From contig CAZXQY010000048.1 of the NCBI GenBank assembly GCA_964642505.1, positions 1-19,274 of the forward strand: a stretch of DNA of 19,274 nucleotides. The letters run 5' to 3'. Under the pieces are notes generated by a model, which did not search any database, was not told the origin of the DNA, and worked only from the letters and a program-made list of their open reading frames with translations. Positions 12,541 to 19,274 of this stretch are shown piece after piece (position 1 is the first letter of the stretch; each line of letters begins with the position of its first letter). The position numbers were made by a program, and so were the translations under genes. The stretch is from TMED69 sp964642505 (GTDB taxonomy: Bacteria; Pseudomonadota; Gammaproteobacteria; Ga0077536).

Positions 12541-12868
12541 TGATACTTATCCCTTCAAGGCGCGTAACTAATCATTTAACCGAATTTATTCACAAGTATA
12601 AATACTACAAATATCTAAGAAAGGGAAATCCGAGATACTGAAATACCACTCCCTTTTAGTTACCCGATTCAGGACAAATCTGTTTTCTCGGTCCGTAAAC
12701 CGGCAACCGAGTTTTTATCACTGTAAGTAATTTGTCGAAGTGAAGATTACAATCGATCGAACTACGAACTAGAAAAAAAATTGTAAGTTGGTTATAACAC
12801 ATAGATAGCCTGAGTTAATTAATGTGCTTTTTCCTAAAGAGTTGGTATTTAAAGGGGGCTTTAATTAG
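12541..12868. promoter_or_regulatory. Divergent control region between the two catabolic transcripts
   Basis: This 328-bp AT-rich region must hold promoters for both directions. Candidates are TATACT on the minus strand (12595-12600) and TATAAC on the + strand (12793-12798, inside the palindrome GTTATAAC), both with weak -35 boxes. TGTAA (12722-12726) and TTACA (12747-12751) form an inverted repeat that could be an operator. A hairpin with a T run is listed separately. No regulator gene is adjacent. Confidence 0.45.
12687..12719 (+). terminator. Hairpin with T run upstream of the hydrolase gene (possible attenuator)
   Basis: CTCGGT (12687-12692) pairs with ACCGAG (12706-12711), with an inner CCG/CGG pair, and is followed by GTTTTTA. 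It looks like a modest intrinsic terminator lying about 160 bases before the hydrolase start. It could attenuate that transcript or simply be an operator dyad. Confidence 0.35.
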
Positions 12869-13699
12869 ATGAGTTACGTCGATGTCGTCGAAAAAACGGA
12901 GGTTCCCAAACCTCCTAAATTTTATACTGAACCGCGTTTTGAAGAGGTGTTGGGTTTACCTGTCGCCTATCGACGAAAAGGGAACGGAGAGCCTGCCGTT
13001 TTGTTTCATGGAGCGGGCTTCACCCGCATGTGGATCCCGCTGTACGAAAATTTATCAAAACGGTTAGATTTTATAGCACCAGAGTGTCCGGGATTCGGTG
13101 AAACACCATTGGCTAATTGGATCAAAGGATTTGATGATCTTGTTATATTATATGATCAGTTTTTCGAACAATTAGGACTAGAACAGGTTCATCTGATCGG
13201 TTTTTCTATGGGCGGTTGGGCGGCGGCTGAATTCGCATCCTATTACCCTCGTCGTGTTAAGTCTTTATCACTAATTACGCCTGTCGGCTTGAGGCTCGAG
13301 GATAATCCCGGCGTGGATCTTTTCCAGCTTGCTCCAGAAGATTTGATGGATCGCCTATTCAAAGATAAAACGGTAATGGCAGAATGGCTTCCTGACATGG
13401 ATAATTTTGATGAGGGAGTCCATGCGTACACTGAATTTTCAGCTGCGGCTAGGTTCATGTGGGCGCCTAGATATAATTTAGCTTTAGAACACCGTCTCCA
13501 GCGAGTTTCATGTCAATCACTTGTAGTTGGGGCAGAAGAAGACAGATTAATCCCCAACGAAATGTCCGATAGGTTCACCGAATTTCTTCCTCGTTCAGAG
13601 TTAGTACGAATACCAGGGACCGGACACGAAGTGTGCCTTGAGCGTCCCGAGGAACTTGCAGAAACCCTTATTAATTTTATTTTGGAGGCTTCGAAATGA
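12869..13699 (+). CDS. Alpha/beta-fold hydrolase (276 aa), catabolic
   Basis: The alpha/beta-hydrolase triad is complete: nucleophile Ser113 in GFSMGG, Asp225 in VVGAEEDRLIP and His253 in PGTGHEVCLERP. LFHGAGFTRMW is the oxyanion-hole loop. The general shape is that of meta-cleavage-product hydrolases and related esterases/amidases. It overlaps the monooxygenase gene by four bases (ATGA), so the two are translationally coupled and probably act in sequence. The textbook 2-aminophenol route needs no hydrolase because the semialdehyde is oxidised, so this enzyme may instead release 2-aminophenol from an ester, amide or lactam, or hydrolyse the monooxygenase product. The ATG follows AAAGGGGG. The substrate is unknown. 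Confidence 0.85.
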   Translation: MSYVDVVEKTEVPKPPKFYTEPRFEEVLGLPVAYRRKGNGEPAVLFHGAGFTRMWIPLYENLSKRLDFIAPECPGFGETPLANWIKGFDDLVILYDQFFEQLGLEQVHLIGFSMGGWAAAEFASYYPRRVKSLSLITPVGLRLEDNPGVDLFQLAPEDLMDRLFKDKTVMAEWLPDMDNFDEGVHAYTEFSAAARFMWAPRYNLALEHRLQRVSCQSLVVGAEEDRLIPNEMSDRFTEFLPRSELVRIPGTGHEVCLERPEELAETLINFILEASK

Positions 13700-15027
13700 A
13701 CGCGCTTAAGTTTTATTTCTTTCATTTAATGCCGTATCCACATATCCCACCGGCGGATCAATTTGATTCTACTTGGGTGTCTTTGCCGAACAAATACTAT
13801 GACCCACAAAGAGGACGGTTGTTATATAACGAATATATTGACCAGCTCGTGGCGGCGGAAGCTTACGGTTATGACGGATGCGCCGTCAACGAACATCACG
13901 CTAATTTCTACGGCACAATGCCTTCCCCTAACATTATCGCGGCCATGCTGATACAAAGAACCAGACACCTACCGATAGGGGTCATAGGAAATGCCATCCC
14001 TCTTCATGGCAATCCTCTACGAGTCGGGGAAGAAATTGCTATGCTCGACGTGATATCCGGTGGACGCATTATTTCTGGCTTCGTACGAGGAATTGGGTGC
14101 GAGTACTTCAATAACGGCGTAAATCCTGGAGACTCAATTGAACGATTCAACGAAGCTCATGATCTAATTATAAAATCCTGGACCGATGAAGGGCCTTTCA
14201 CCTGGCAGGGCAAACATTTTTATGTGCCGAACGTGAATCCGATACCGCGCCCAATTCAAGACCCTCATCCTCCGATCTGGATTCCAGGGCAAGGTTCACT
14301 TGAGACTCTTCAGTTCATTGCGAAACATAAATATACCTACATGATGGTTTACGCTCCTCTGTGGTTCACAAAAATAGCATTTGACGGGCTGCGTGAGGAA
14401 TGTAAGAAACTAGATTTTGAAGCACCTAAATCCATGTTCAACGCTTGCGTGCCGACATACGTGGCAGAAACCGACGAACAAGCACACAGAGAGGCCAAAG
14501 CCCATATGTCTTGGGTTTTTAACACTGGGCTTAAGATACCAGATCAGATTTTTTTCCCGCCTGGATACATGAGTACCAAATCGTTCCGCAATTTTATCGG
14601 TGCCTTAAAAAAAGGCCAGGTTAAGCCCCAATCGCAACTTACCTATGACGAACTGCTTAAAGATCGTTACATTATCGTCGGCTCGCCCGAGACAGTTCGT
14701 AACGAAATGGGAAGATATTGTGATGAGGTTGGTGCAGGAGGCATAATCATGCCCCCACCAGGCCCTATGCCAAATTGGATGGTCATGAAGCACATGCAAT
14801 TGTTTGCTGAAGAAGTAATGCCAGAATTTCGAGAACCAGACGGATTGCCGGATTATCAGAGGGTCGTTCCGAATTCACCACAGTCAAGAGCAGAGCTCGC
14901 GGCTATCAAGGGTCAGCCAGACGAAACCGCTCGCTCTTTGGTCACCGGAGGGGGTGAAACACTGATAGAACATCGAGTCGCACATCTGGCAGAAATAATC
15001 GACCCGACGATGGAGCGAGCAGAATAA
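13696..15027 (+). CDS. Luciferase-like (LLM) flavin-dependent monooxygenase, 443 aa
   Basis: It has a bacterial-luciferase-type TIM barrel: AVNEHHANFYGTMPSPNIIA near residue 63 is the family EHH/SP motif, followed by LPIGVIGNAIPLHGNPLRVG (to EEIAMLDVISGGR) and FVRGIGCEYFNNG, with the typical C-terminal PETVRNEMGRY and AGGIIMPPPGP. Such enzymes use FMNH2 from a separate reductase to insert oxygen into their substrate. It is long for the family because of a C-terminal extension of about 50 residues after the barrel. No flavin reductase is in the window. GGAGG precedes the ATG by seven bases, and the gene overlaps the hydrolase gene. The expected role is the first oxidative step of a pathway feeding the aminomuconate enzymes; the substrate is unknown. 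Confidence 0.87.
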   Translation: MNALKFYFFHLMPYPHIPPADQFDSTWVSLPNKYYDPQRGRLLYNEYIDQLVAAEAYGYDGCAVNEHHANFYGTMPSPNIIAAMLIQRTRHLPIGVIGNAIPLHGNPLRVGEEIAMLDVISGGRIISGFVRGIGCEYFNNGVNPGDSIERFNEAHDLIIKSWTDEGPFTWQGKHFYVPNVNPIPRPIQDPHPPIWIPGQGSLETLQFIAKHKYTYMMVYAPLWFTKIAFDGLREECKKLDFEAPKSMFNACVPTYVAETDEQAHREAKAHMSWVFNTGLKIPDQIFFPPGYMSTKSFRNFIGALKKGQVKPQSQLTYDELLKDRYIIVGSPETVRNEMGRYCDEVGAGGIIMPPPGPMPNWMVMKHMQLFAEEVMPEFREPDGLPDYQRVVPNSPQSRAELAAIKGQPDETARSLVTGGGETLIEHRVAHLAEIIDPTMERAE

Positions 15028-15049
15028 AAGTCTGAAGGATTAACAATTC

Positions 15050-15083
15050 GCAACGACATGACCTACATCATTCCGTCGTTTTA
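15050..15083 (+). terminator. Weak intrinsic terminator after the monooxygenase gene
   Basis: AACGAC (15052-15057) pairs with GTCGTT (15075-15080), with an inner ATGA/TCAT stem, followed by TTA. It lies between convergent genes. The T run is short, so efficiency is doubtful. Confidence 0.4.
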
Positions 15084-15115
15084 GGGCTTGTTGCCCGATA
15101 TTCGTTGCGCGACTT

Positions 15116-16588
15116 TCAAAGTTTGACACAGACATTACGAAGCTCAGTGTAGAATTCTAATGAATGTAAACCACCCTCTCTTCCTAAGCCGGACCGTTTT
15201 GCTCCCCCGAAAGCAGTTCTTAAATCTCTCAAAAACCAACAATTAACCCAGACGATCCCGACATCAATCTGCTCTGCCATACGATGTGCCCTTGAGGCAT
15301 TCTGAGTCCATAAAGTTGCGCACAAACCGTAATCGGTCGCGTTCGCAAATTGCAAGACTTCCTCTTCATTGTCGAAAGGAGCAATATGACAACACGGGCC
15401 AAATATTTCCTCTCGTATGATAGCGGAGTCCTCGCGTAGTCCCGTCCAAATAGTTGGCTCTATCCAGAACCCTTCGGAATACGACTCTTGCACCAAAGGC
15501 AAACCTCCTCCACAAATTATCTCCGCGCCTTCGGACTGGGCCAAAGCGTAATAGGAAAGTACTTTTTTCCTCTGAGCTTTCGAAATCATTGGCCCTAGGC
15601 TAGTAGTTGGATCTTCAGGCGGACCCAGCTTCATGTGCTTCACTTTCTGCTCTAATGCTGCGACAAATTGGTTAAATATAGGGCGTTCAACATAAACTCT
15701 CTCTGTACCTAAACAAACTTGCCCACAATTCGCAAAGGCGGCACGTTGTATACCGTCGACAGCCTGGTCGAAGTCGCTGTCGGCGAAAACAATGCCCGGA
15801 TTTTTACCGCCTAGCTCGAAAGACAAATCCCTAATTCCCACAGCCGCATTTCGCATAATAGCTTCCCCTGTGACCGTCTCGCCTGTAAAGGTTATCGCAT
15901 CGATCTCTTTGTGTTTTGTGAGTAATTCCCCTGCTGACTCCGGGCCAAATCCATTCACAACATTGTACACCCCGGGTGGTAAACCAACTTCATTCATAAT
16001 CTCACCTAACAGTACAGCCGTCGCCGGGGTTTCTTCCGAAGGCTTAACAACCACAGTGTTACCACAAGCCAAGGCGGGACCAACTTTCCATGTCATCAAT
16101 AGCAAAGGCAAGTTCCAAGGACAGATAACACCTATCACCCCCTTAGGAGTTCGCACTCCATAATTCAGGGCACCAATACCGTCAGGAGTCTCCATTCGAA
16201 AGGCTTCAGTAGCAACGTTTCGCATGATATCAGCAAATACTTTGAAGTTAGCCGCGCCTCTTGGAATATCGATAATCCGCGCTAAAGAGTAGGGTTTGCC
16301 GGTATCCCGACATTCCGCGTAAAGGAAGTCGTCAAATCTTTCGGTCACGCGGTTTGCTATTTTATAAAGCAGTTCGCATCTCTCTTCGACAGAAAATTTA
16401 GACCATGGGCCTTTCAGAGCGTTTCGGGCAGCCCAAACCGCGGCATCGATATCACTTTCGGAACCTTCGTGGACAAATGAATAGACTTTTCCCGACGAAG
16501 GATCCCTATTGTCAAAAATAGAATGTTCTTGAGACGGCACAAATTGCCCGTCGATAAAATGTTTAATTTCCAACTTAGTCTTTAACAT
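15116..16588 (-). CDS. amnC: 2-aminomuconate 6-semialdehyde dehydrogenase (490 aa)
   Basis: This NAD-dependent aldehyde dehydrogenase has catalytic Cys292 (NCGQVCLGTERVYVE), Asn159 (CPWNLP) and Glu258 (FELGG). Arg110 (DIPRGAANF) and Arg454 (WFLRDLRTAFGG) stand at the two arginines that hold the carboxylate of 2-aminomuconate semialdehyde. All five are offset by a constant ten from the Asn169/Cys302/Glu268/Arg120/Arg464 I recall for the Pseudomonas enzyme, which separates it from generic aldehyde dehydrogenases. It oxidises the ring-cleavage product to 2-aminomuconate. The frame can be extended six codons to a TTG at 16606, but neither start has a good ribosome site; the ATG at 16588 is preferred. 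It lies apart from the dioxygenase operon, convergent with the monooxygenase gene. Confidence 0.88.
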   Translation of the reverse strand: MLKTKLEIKHFIDGQFVPSQEHSIFDNRDPSSGKVYSFVHEGSESDIDAAVWAARNALKGPWSKFSVEERCELLYKIANRVTERFDDFLYAECRDTGKPYSLARIIDIPRGAANFKVFADIMRNVATEAFRMETPDGIGALNYGVRTPKGVIGVICPWNLPLLLMTWKVGPALACGNTVVVKPSEETPATAVLLGEIMNEVGLPPGVYNVVNGFGPESAGELLTKHKEIDAITFTGETVTGEAIMRNAAVGIRDLSFELGGKNPGIVFADSDFDQAVDGIQRAAFANCGQVCLGTERVYVERPIFNQFVAALEQKVKHMKLGPPEDPTTSLGPMISKAQRKKVLSYYALAQSEGAEIICGGGLPLVQESYSEGFWIEPTIWTGLREDSAIIREEIFGPCCHIAPFDNEEEVLQFANATDYGLCATLWTQNASRAHRMAEQIDVGIVWVNCWFLRDLRTAFGGAKRSGLGREGGLHSLEFYTELRNVCVKL

Positions 16589-16606
16589 ACTCGGAAAAAT
16601 CGCCAA

Positions 16607-17019
16607 AATTAAAATAATTACTTTTTCATAGACCCAATCTTAATGTTCACAAGCAGAAATACGCAACAACCTCCGCAACACTTTAAGTAAATCATTTAGT
16701 ACAAAAGAGAAATAGACTCCTAAGCGGCTTAGATATTGTGTGGTATGTATTTGATCAGATTGAACGCCCCAGCCAAAGTCAAACCATCTTTAGTACTTTT
16801 GCAGGTTAGTTACGAATTTAACAATATCAGCTATTTATATCGCTATTGGTGTGTTATTTAAATTTCTAGTGGTGTTTGTTTTAAGGAATATAGCATCTCG
16901 CTTTTCGACCTATCGTTCGCTCCTCACTCTTTATCTCTGGGATGTGAAGCGGCGCTAGCCAAATGCTACTATTCAAATTTAATTAAATTCTTTATGATAA
17001 ATATTTTTTGGAGATTATC
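16607..17019. other. AT-rich intergenic region without recognised genes
   Basis: About 410 bases separate the dehydrogenase start from the gene remnants at 17020. No credible ORF, strong promoter or terminator is seen. It must hold the dehydrogenase promoter on the minus strand, but I cannot place it. Confidence 0.5.
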
Positions 17020-17212
17020 ATGCACGGTCAGAAACAAACCCTAGAGATCCCATGGCATGAAACTCGTATCCTGAGTGGTGTTTTTTGTGGTCACATGATT
17101 TCGCGGATCTATTTTGGAAGACCACGAATTTCCTCACCAGAAGTTCTGTGAAGAATCGTGTGCGGATCTGAAACGTTTGCTCGATAACACCAATTCAAGC
17201 GCACGACTATGA
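17020..17212 (+). pseudogene. Frameshifted remnant of an unidentified gene
   Basis: A well-made start (GGAG seven bases before the ATG at 17020) opens 43 codons (MHGQKQTLEIPWHETRILSG onward) that stop at 17151. In another frame the DNA then reads ILEDHEFPHQKFCEESCADL and KRLLDNTNSSARL to a TGA at 17210, which overlaps the next ATG in the form ATGA. The pattern suggests one gene with an internal frameshift or deletion and an original operon junction with the hydantoinase remnant. No family is recognised. Confidence 0.45.
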
Positions 17213-17265
17213 TCAGGCTTGGCATTGACACTGGTGGTACGTTCACCGATATGATTGCGTTATAA
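17209..17265 (+). pseudogene. Hydantoinase A / 5-oxoprolinase, N-terminal fragment only
   Basis: Eighteen codons, MIRLGIDTGGTFTDMIAL, end at a TAA. GIDTGGTFTD is the diagnostic N-terminal nucleotide-binding motif of the hydantoinase A/ATP-dependent oxoprolinase family, whose members are about 700 residues. Everything after the first 18 codons is missing, and the chloride-channel gene starts 23 bases later. It is the stub of a deleted gene. Confidence 0.7.
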
Positions 17266-17288
17266 ATTTAATGATCTAGGAAATCTAA

Positions 17289-18983
17289 ATGGCGAAAGTA
17301 AAAGAAGCCTTTATTGAAATGGGAATTGTCTTTGTTGTAGGTGGGCTGATAGGAGCAGTACTAGCGGTTGTGTCTAATTTGTTCGTTAGCGGAGTACAGT
17401 TTTTTAGTGATCAACGGGACTCTAGCGATTTGTTTGTGTTGACATTTTCGGAATACTCGGTCTCCTTTTCCCCTTTGATTTTTCTGTGGGGGGCTGCTTT
17501 AGTTGTAATTTTTATTCGTACAGCTTTAGGCGTGGCAAAGTGGGCTGGCCCGGCGGATGCGATGTATGCCGCTCATCAAATTAAGGAGCCGCTGGATATA
17601 AAAAGAGGTTTAGCGTCTACACTGGCTGCTTTCACCTCCGCTAGCGGAGGGGCATCCGTGGGACAATACGGCCCGTTGGTTCATTTTGGTGCGACAATGG
17701 GGGTTTGGGTGAAGCGATTCTTGACAAGCAGACTATCCCATGACGTCTATCTAGGATGCGGAGTGGCAGCAGCCATTTCAGCCGGTTTTAACGCGCCGCT
17801 GGCAGGGGTAGTATTCGCCCACGAAGCCGTTTTAAGACATTTTTCCTTGAGAGCCATAGCTCCTATCGCCGTCGCTTCTGTCACGGCCAGTGCTTTGGGG
17901 ACTAGTTGGTTTCCTAGTGCATCCGGATTTGACGTCGCTTTCGCGGTTCCCGAATTAACCCAATTGGTGCCTTTATTGATATTACTGGCACCGGTTTTGG
18001 CTGGGGTGGCGATTATCTTTATGCAATCTTTGAGATTCGGTGCTAGTTTGCCTCCCAGATTGAAAATTTCACCCATGGCGGCACCATTTATAGCTGCTAC
18101 TGTTTGCGGTTTAGTCGGAATTTGGGTGCCGCAGATTCTAGGATTGGGTATAGGGAGCATGAATGAGATGATTGCCGGCCAATTTGCTATTGGTTTACTT
18201 GTAACCGTACTGGTTGCAAAAATTTTGATGACGTCGATGTGTATAGGCTTCGGTCTATTTGGTGGGGTGTTTTCTCCAGCTCTGTTTGTAGGGGTTGCAG
18301 CTGGGGCGTTAGCTGGTCAGGTTGCCCTTCTTTTTGGAGCTGCTGACGTGTCTAACGTGTTAGCGATTGCTTCTATGGCCGCGGTTAGTTCGGCCGTTAT
18401 CGGAGCACCGGTTTCAGCGATCCTAATTATTTTGGAACTGACTCGTAGTTACGATTGCGCGGTGGCAGCGATGCTAGCGGTGATGATTTGCAGTCTTTTG
18501 ACCCACCGATTGTTTGGACACTCGTTTTTTGACCGTCAGTTGTTGGATCGGAACATAGATTTGCAAAAAGGTCGCGAAGCTATCGCTTTAAGTCAACAAA
18601 CGATGGGTGGATTAGCAAGTGCTGATTTCGTGTCGCTAAGGCCAGATGAGGGGGGAGAGGCTGCGGTACAAAAATTGAAAGAACGAGGGCATACAGAAGG
18701 TTATGTGATGGACGACGGCGGTATTTTCAAGGGCAAAATCTCGATTTATGATGCTTTAAAAGCGGGTTCCGATAGCGTCTCTAACGTACTGGAATCCGAT
18801 CCTATTATCTTGTCTTCTGACGAATCTTTGACTAGCGCGATGGAGAAAGTCAGCCAATTTGTGGGTGAGAGTCTGCCCGTAATCGAAACCAGTGATAGTC
18901 GATTGTTGGGGACAGTTACCGAAGGTGATCTTTTCCAAGCCGTAATCGATGTCCAAAATGACGCGCGTAATATGGAAAGGTGA
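17289..18983 (+). CDS. ClC-family chloride transporter/channel with two CBS domains (564 aa), atypical pore
   Basis: About ten hydrophobic segments span residues 10-430, with ClC landmarks: SGGASVGQYGPLVHFGATMG, GFNAPLAGVVFAHEA and GFGLFGGVFSPALFVGVAAG. Two CBS domains occupy residues ~450-560 and probably regulate it in response to nucleotides or ionic strength. The gating glutamate of G(K/R)EGP (Glu148 of CLC-ec1) is Tyr127 here, and the inner proton glutamate (Glu203) aligns with Ala180. The GSGIP chloride motif is replaced by AGPADAM. Without these glutamates, H+-coupled exchange is unlikely and passive anion conduction more likely, as an inference. AGGAAA lies about seven bases before the ATG. 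The stop overlaps the start of the Sel1 gene. Confidence 0.88.
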   Translation: MAKVKEAFIEMGIVFVVGGLIGAVLAVVSNLFVSGVQFFSDQRDSSDLFVLTFSEYSVSFSPLIFLWGAALVVIFIRTALGVAKWAGPADAMYAAHQIKEPLDIKRGLASTLAAFTSASGGASVGQYGPLVHFGATMGVWVKRFLTSRLSHDVYLGCGVAAAISAGFNAPLAGVVFAHEAVLRHFSLRAIAPIAVASVTASALGTSWFPSASGFDVAFAVPELTQLVPLLILLAPVLAGVAIIFMQSLRFGASLPPRLKISPMAAPFIAATVCGLVGIWVPQILGLGIGSMNEMIAGQFAIGLLVTVLVAKILMTSMCIGFGLFGGVFSPALFVGVAAGALAGQVALLFGAADVSNVLAIASMAAVSSAVIGAPVSAILIILELTRSYDCAVAAMLAVMICSLLTHRLFGHSFFDRQLLDRNIDLQKGREAIALSQQTMGGLASADFVSLRPDEGGEAAVQKLKERGHTEGYVMDDGGIFKGKISIYDALKAGSDSVSNVLESDPIILSSDESLTSAMEKVSQFVGESLPVIETSDSRLLGTVTEGDLFQAVIDVQNDARNMER

Positions 18984-19274
18984 TGCGTAAAATTTCAGAA
19001 ACTAGCTATATATCGGTCTTCATCGGCTTTTTGGCGATCGGTTTGTGTCTCGTGAACTCTGTTAGCTGGGCCGATCCCTTTGAGGCGGGTTTGAAGGCGA
19101 TGGAGCGAAAGCATTATGCGACCGCTATGAGAGCCTGGTTAAGTTTGGCGAAAGATGGAGTTCCCCAAGCGCAAAATAACATTGGACATCTGTATGAGCG
19201 GGGATACGGTGTTTCCCAAAACTATGGAGAGGCTATGAAGTGGTACAAGCTAGCTTCGGCGGAAGGGTTGGCTG
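18983..19274 (+). CDS. Secreted Sel1-repeat (TPR-like) protein, 3' end outside window
   Basis: It starts at an ATG that shares its A with the TGA of the chloride gene, so the two are co-translated. Residues ~8-30 (SVFIGFLAIGLCLVNSVSWA) form a signal peptide with cleavage expected after SWA. Then come Sel1-like repeats: ATAMRAWLSLAKDGVPQAQN, NIGHLYERGYGVSQN and YGEAMKWYKLASAEG, matching the A-x-x-x-L-G-x-x-Y-x-x-G-x-G-V pattern. Such periplasmic repeats act as protein-binding scaffolds. A partner function for the ClC protein is only suggested by the overlap. The window ends after 97 codons. Confidence 0.88.
   Translation, partial: MRKISETSYISVFIGFLAIGLCLVNSVSWADPFEAGLKAMERKHYATAMRAWLSLAKDGVPQAQNNIGHLYERGYGVSQNYGEAMKWYKLASAEGLA

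Noticed and set aside
1..19274. CRISPR arrays, tRNA/rRNA genes, insertion sequences, integrase or attachment sites
   Set aside because: None seen on either strand: no spaced direct repeats, transposase motifs or tRNA-like cloverleaf were recognised.

Overview
The window looks like a chromosome segment of a free-living, flagellated Gammaproteobacterium, probably aquatic or marine. That is an inference from the several polar-type flagellins, FlaG, the FliA-type promoters and the aminophenol-type catabolic genes; no taxonomic marker is present. A run of 100 Ns (5955-6054) inside a flagellin gene says this is a draft or metagenome-derived assembly.

Region 1 (1-6717, + strand) is a flagellin island. 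It holds the 3' end of one flagellin (3-71), two near-twin flagellins (657-1781, 2207-3322), a shorter flagellin (3541-4413), an unexplained GC-richer ORF that uses a flagellin leader and a flagellin-like N-terminus (4551-4955), a fifth flagellin broken by the gap (5125-gap) and flaG (6310-6717). Three flagellins carry a ~60-residue insertion in the variable part that resembles a module of large surface adhesins. Between flagellins 2 and 3 is a 51-codon ORF whose C-terminal half resembles the sigma28-binding part of the anti-sigma factor FlgM. FliA (sigma28) promoters are visible before flagellin 657 and before flaG.

The most striking signal is at 282-310. Here the + strand carries a 29-nt perfect reverse complement of the leader, ribosome-binding site and first start-codon base of the flagellin at 3541; 22 and 18 nt of the same match apply to the leaders at 4524 and 5101. 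The segment lies between an extended -10-like promoter (114-122) and a clear intrinsic terminator (376-402), in a region that does not look protein-coding. It may be a small antisense RNA that controls flagellin translation in trans.

Region 2 (6730-9205, - strand) has a 759-residue family-41 O-GlcNAc-type (SPINDLY-like) glycosyltransferase, a good candidate for flagellin glycosylation, followed by a 56-residue small protein.

Region 3 (9492-16588) is a 2-aminophenol/2-aminomuconate catabolic cluster. A - strand operon encodes 4-oxalocrotonate decarboxylase, 2-aminomuconate deaminase (RidA family), and the catalytic beta and non-catalytic alpha subunits of a class III extradiol (LigB-type) 2-aminophenol 1,6-dioxygenase. 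A divergent + strand pair encodes an alpha/beta hydrolase and a luciferase-like flavin monooxygenase. A convergent - strand gene encodes 2-aminomuconate semialdehyde dehydrogenase. Together they could convert a 2-aminophenol through 2-aminomuconate semialdehyde, 2-aminomuconate and 4-oxalocrotonate to 2-oxopent-4-enoate. The hydratase, aldolase and acylating aldehyde dehydrogenase that normally finish the route are not in the window. The hydrolase/monooxygenase pair is not part of the textbook pathway and may form the aminophenol from an unknown precursor.

Region 4 (16589-19274) begins with a long intergenic stretch holding the remains of two overlapping genes, the second being the first 18 codons of a hydantoinase A/5-oxoprolinase. 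It then has a divergent ClC-type chloride protein lacking both glutamates of the H+/Cl- exchange pathway, overlapped by a secreted Sel1-repeat protein that runs off the window.
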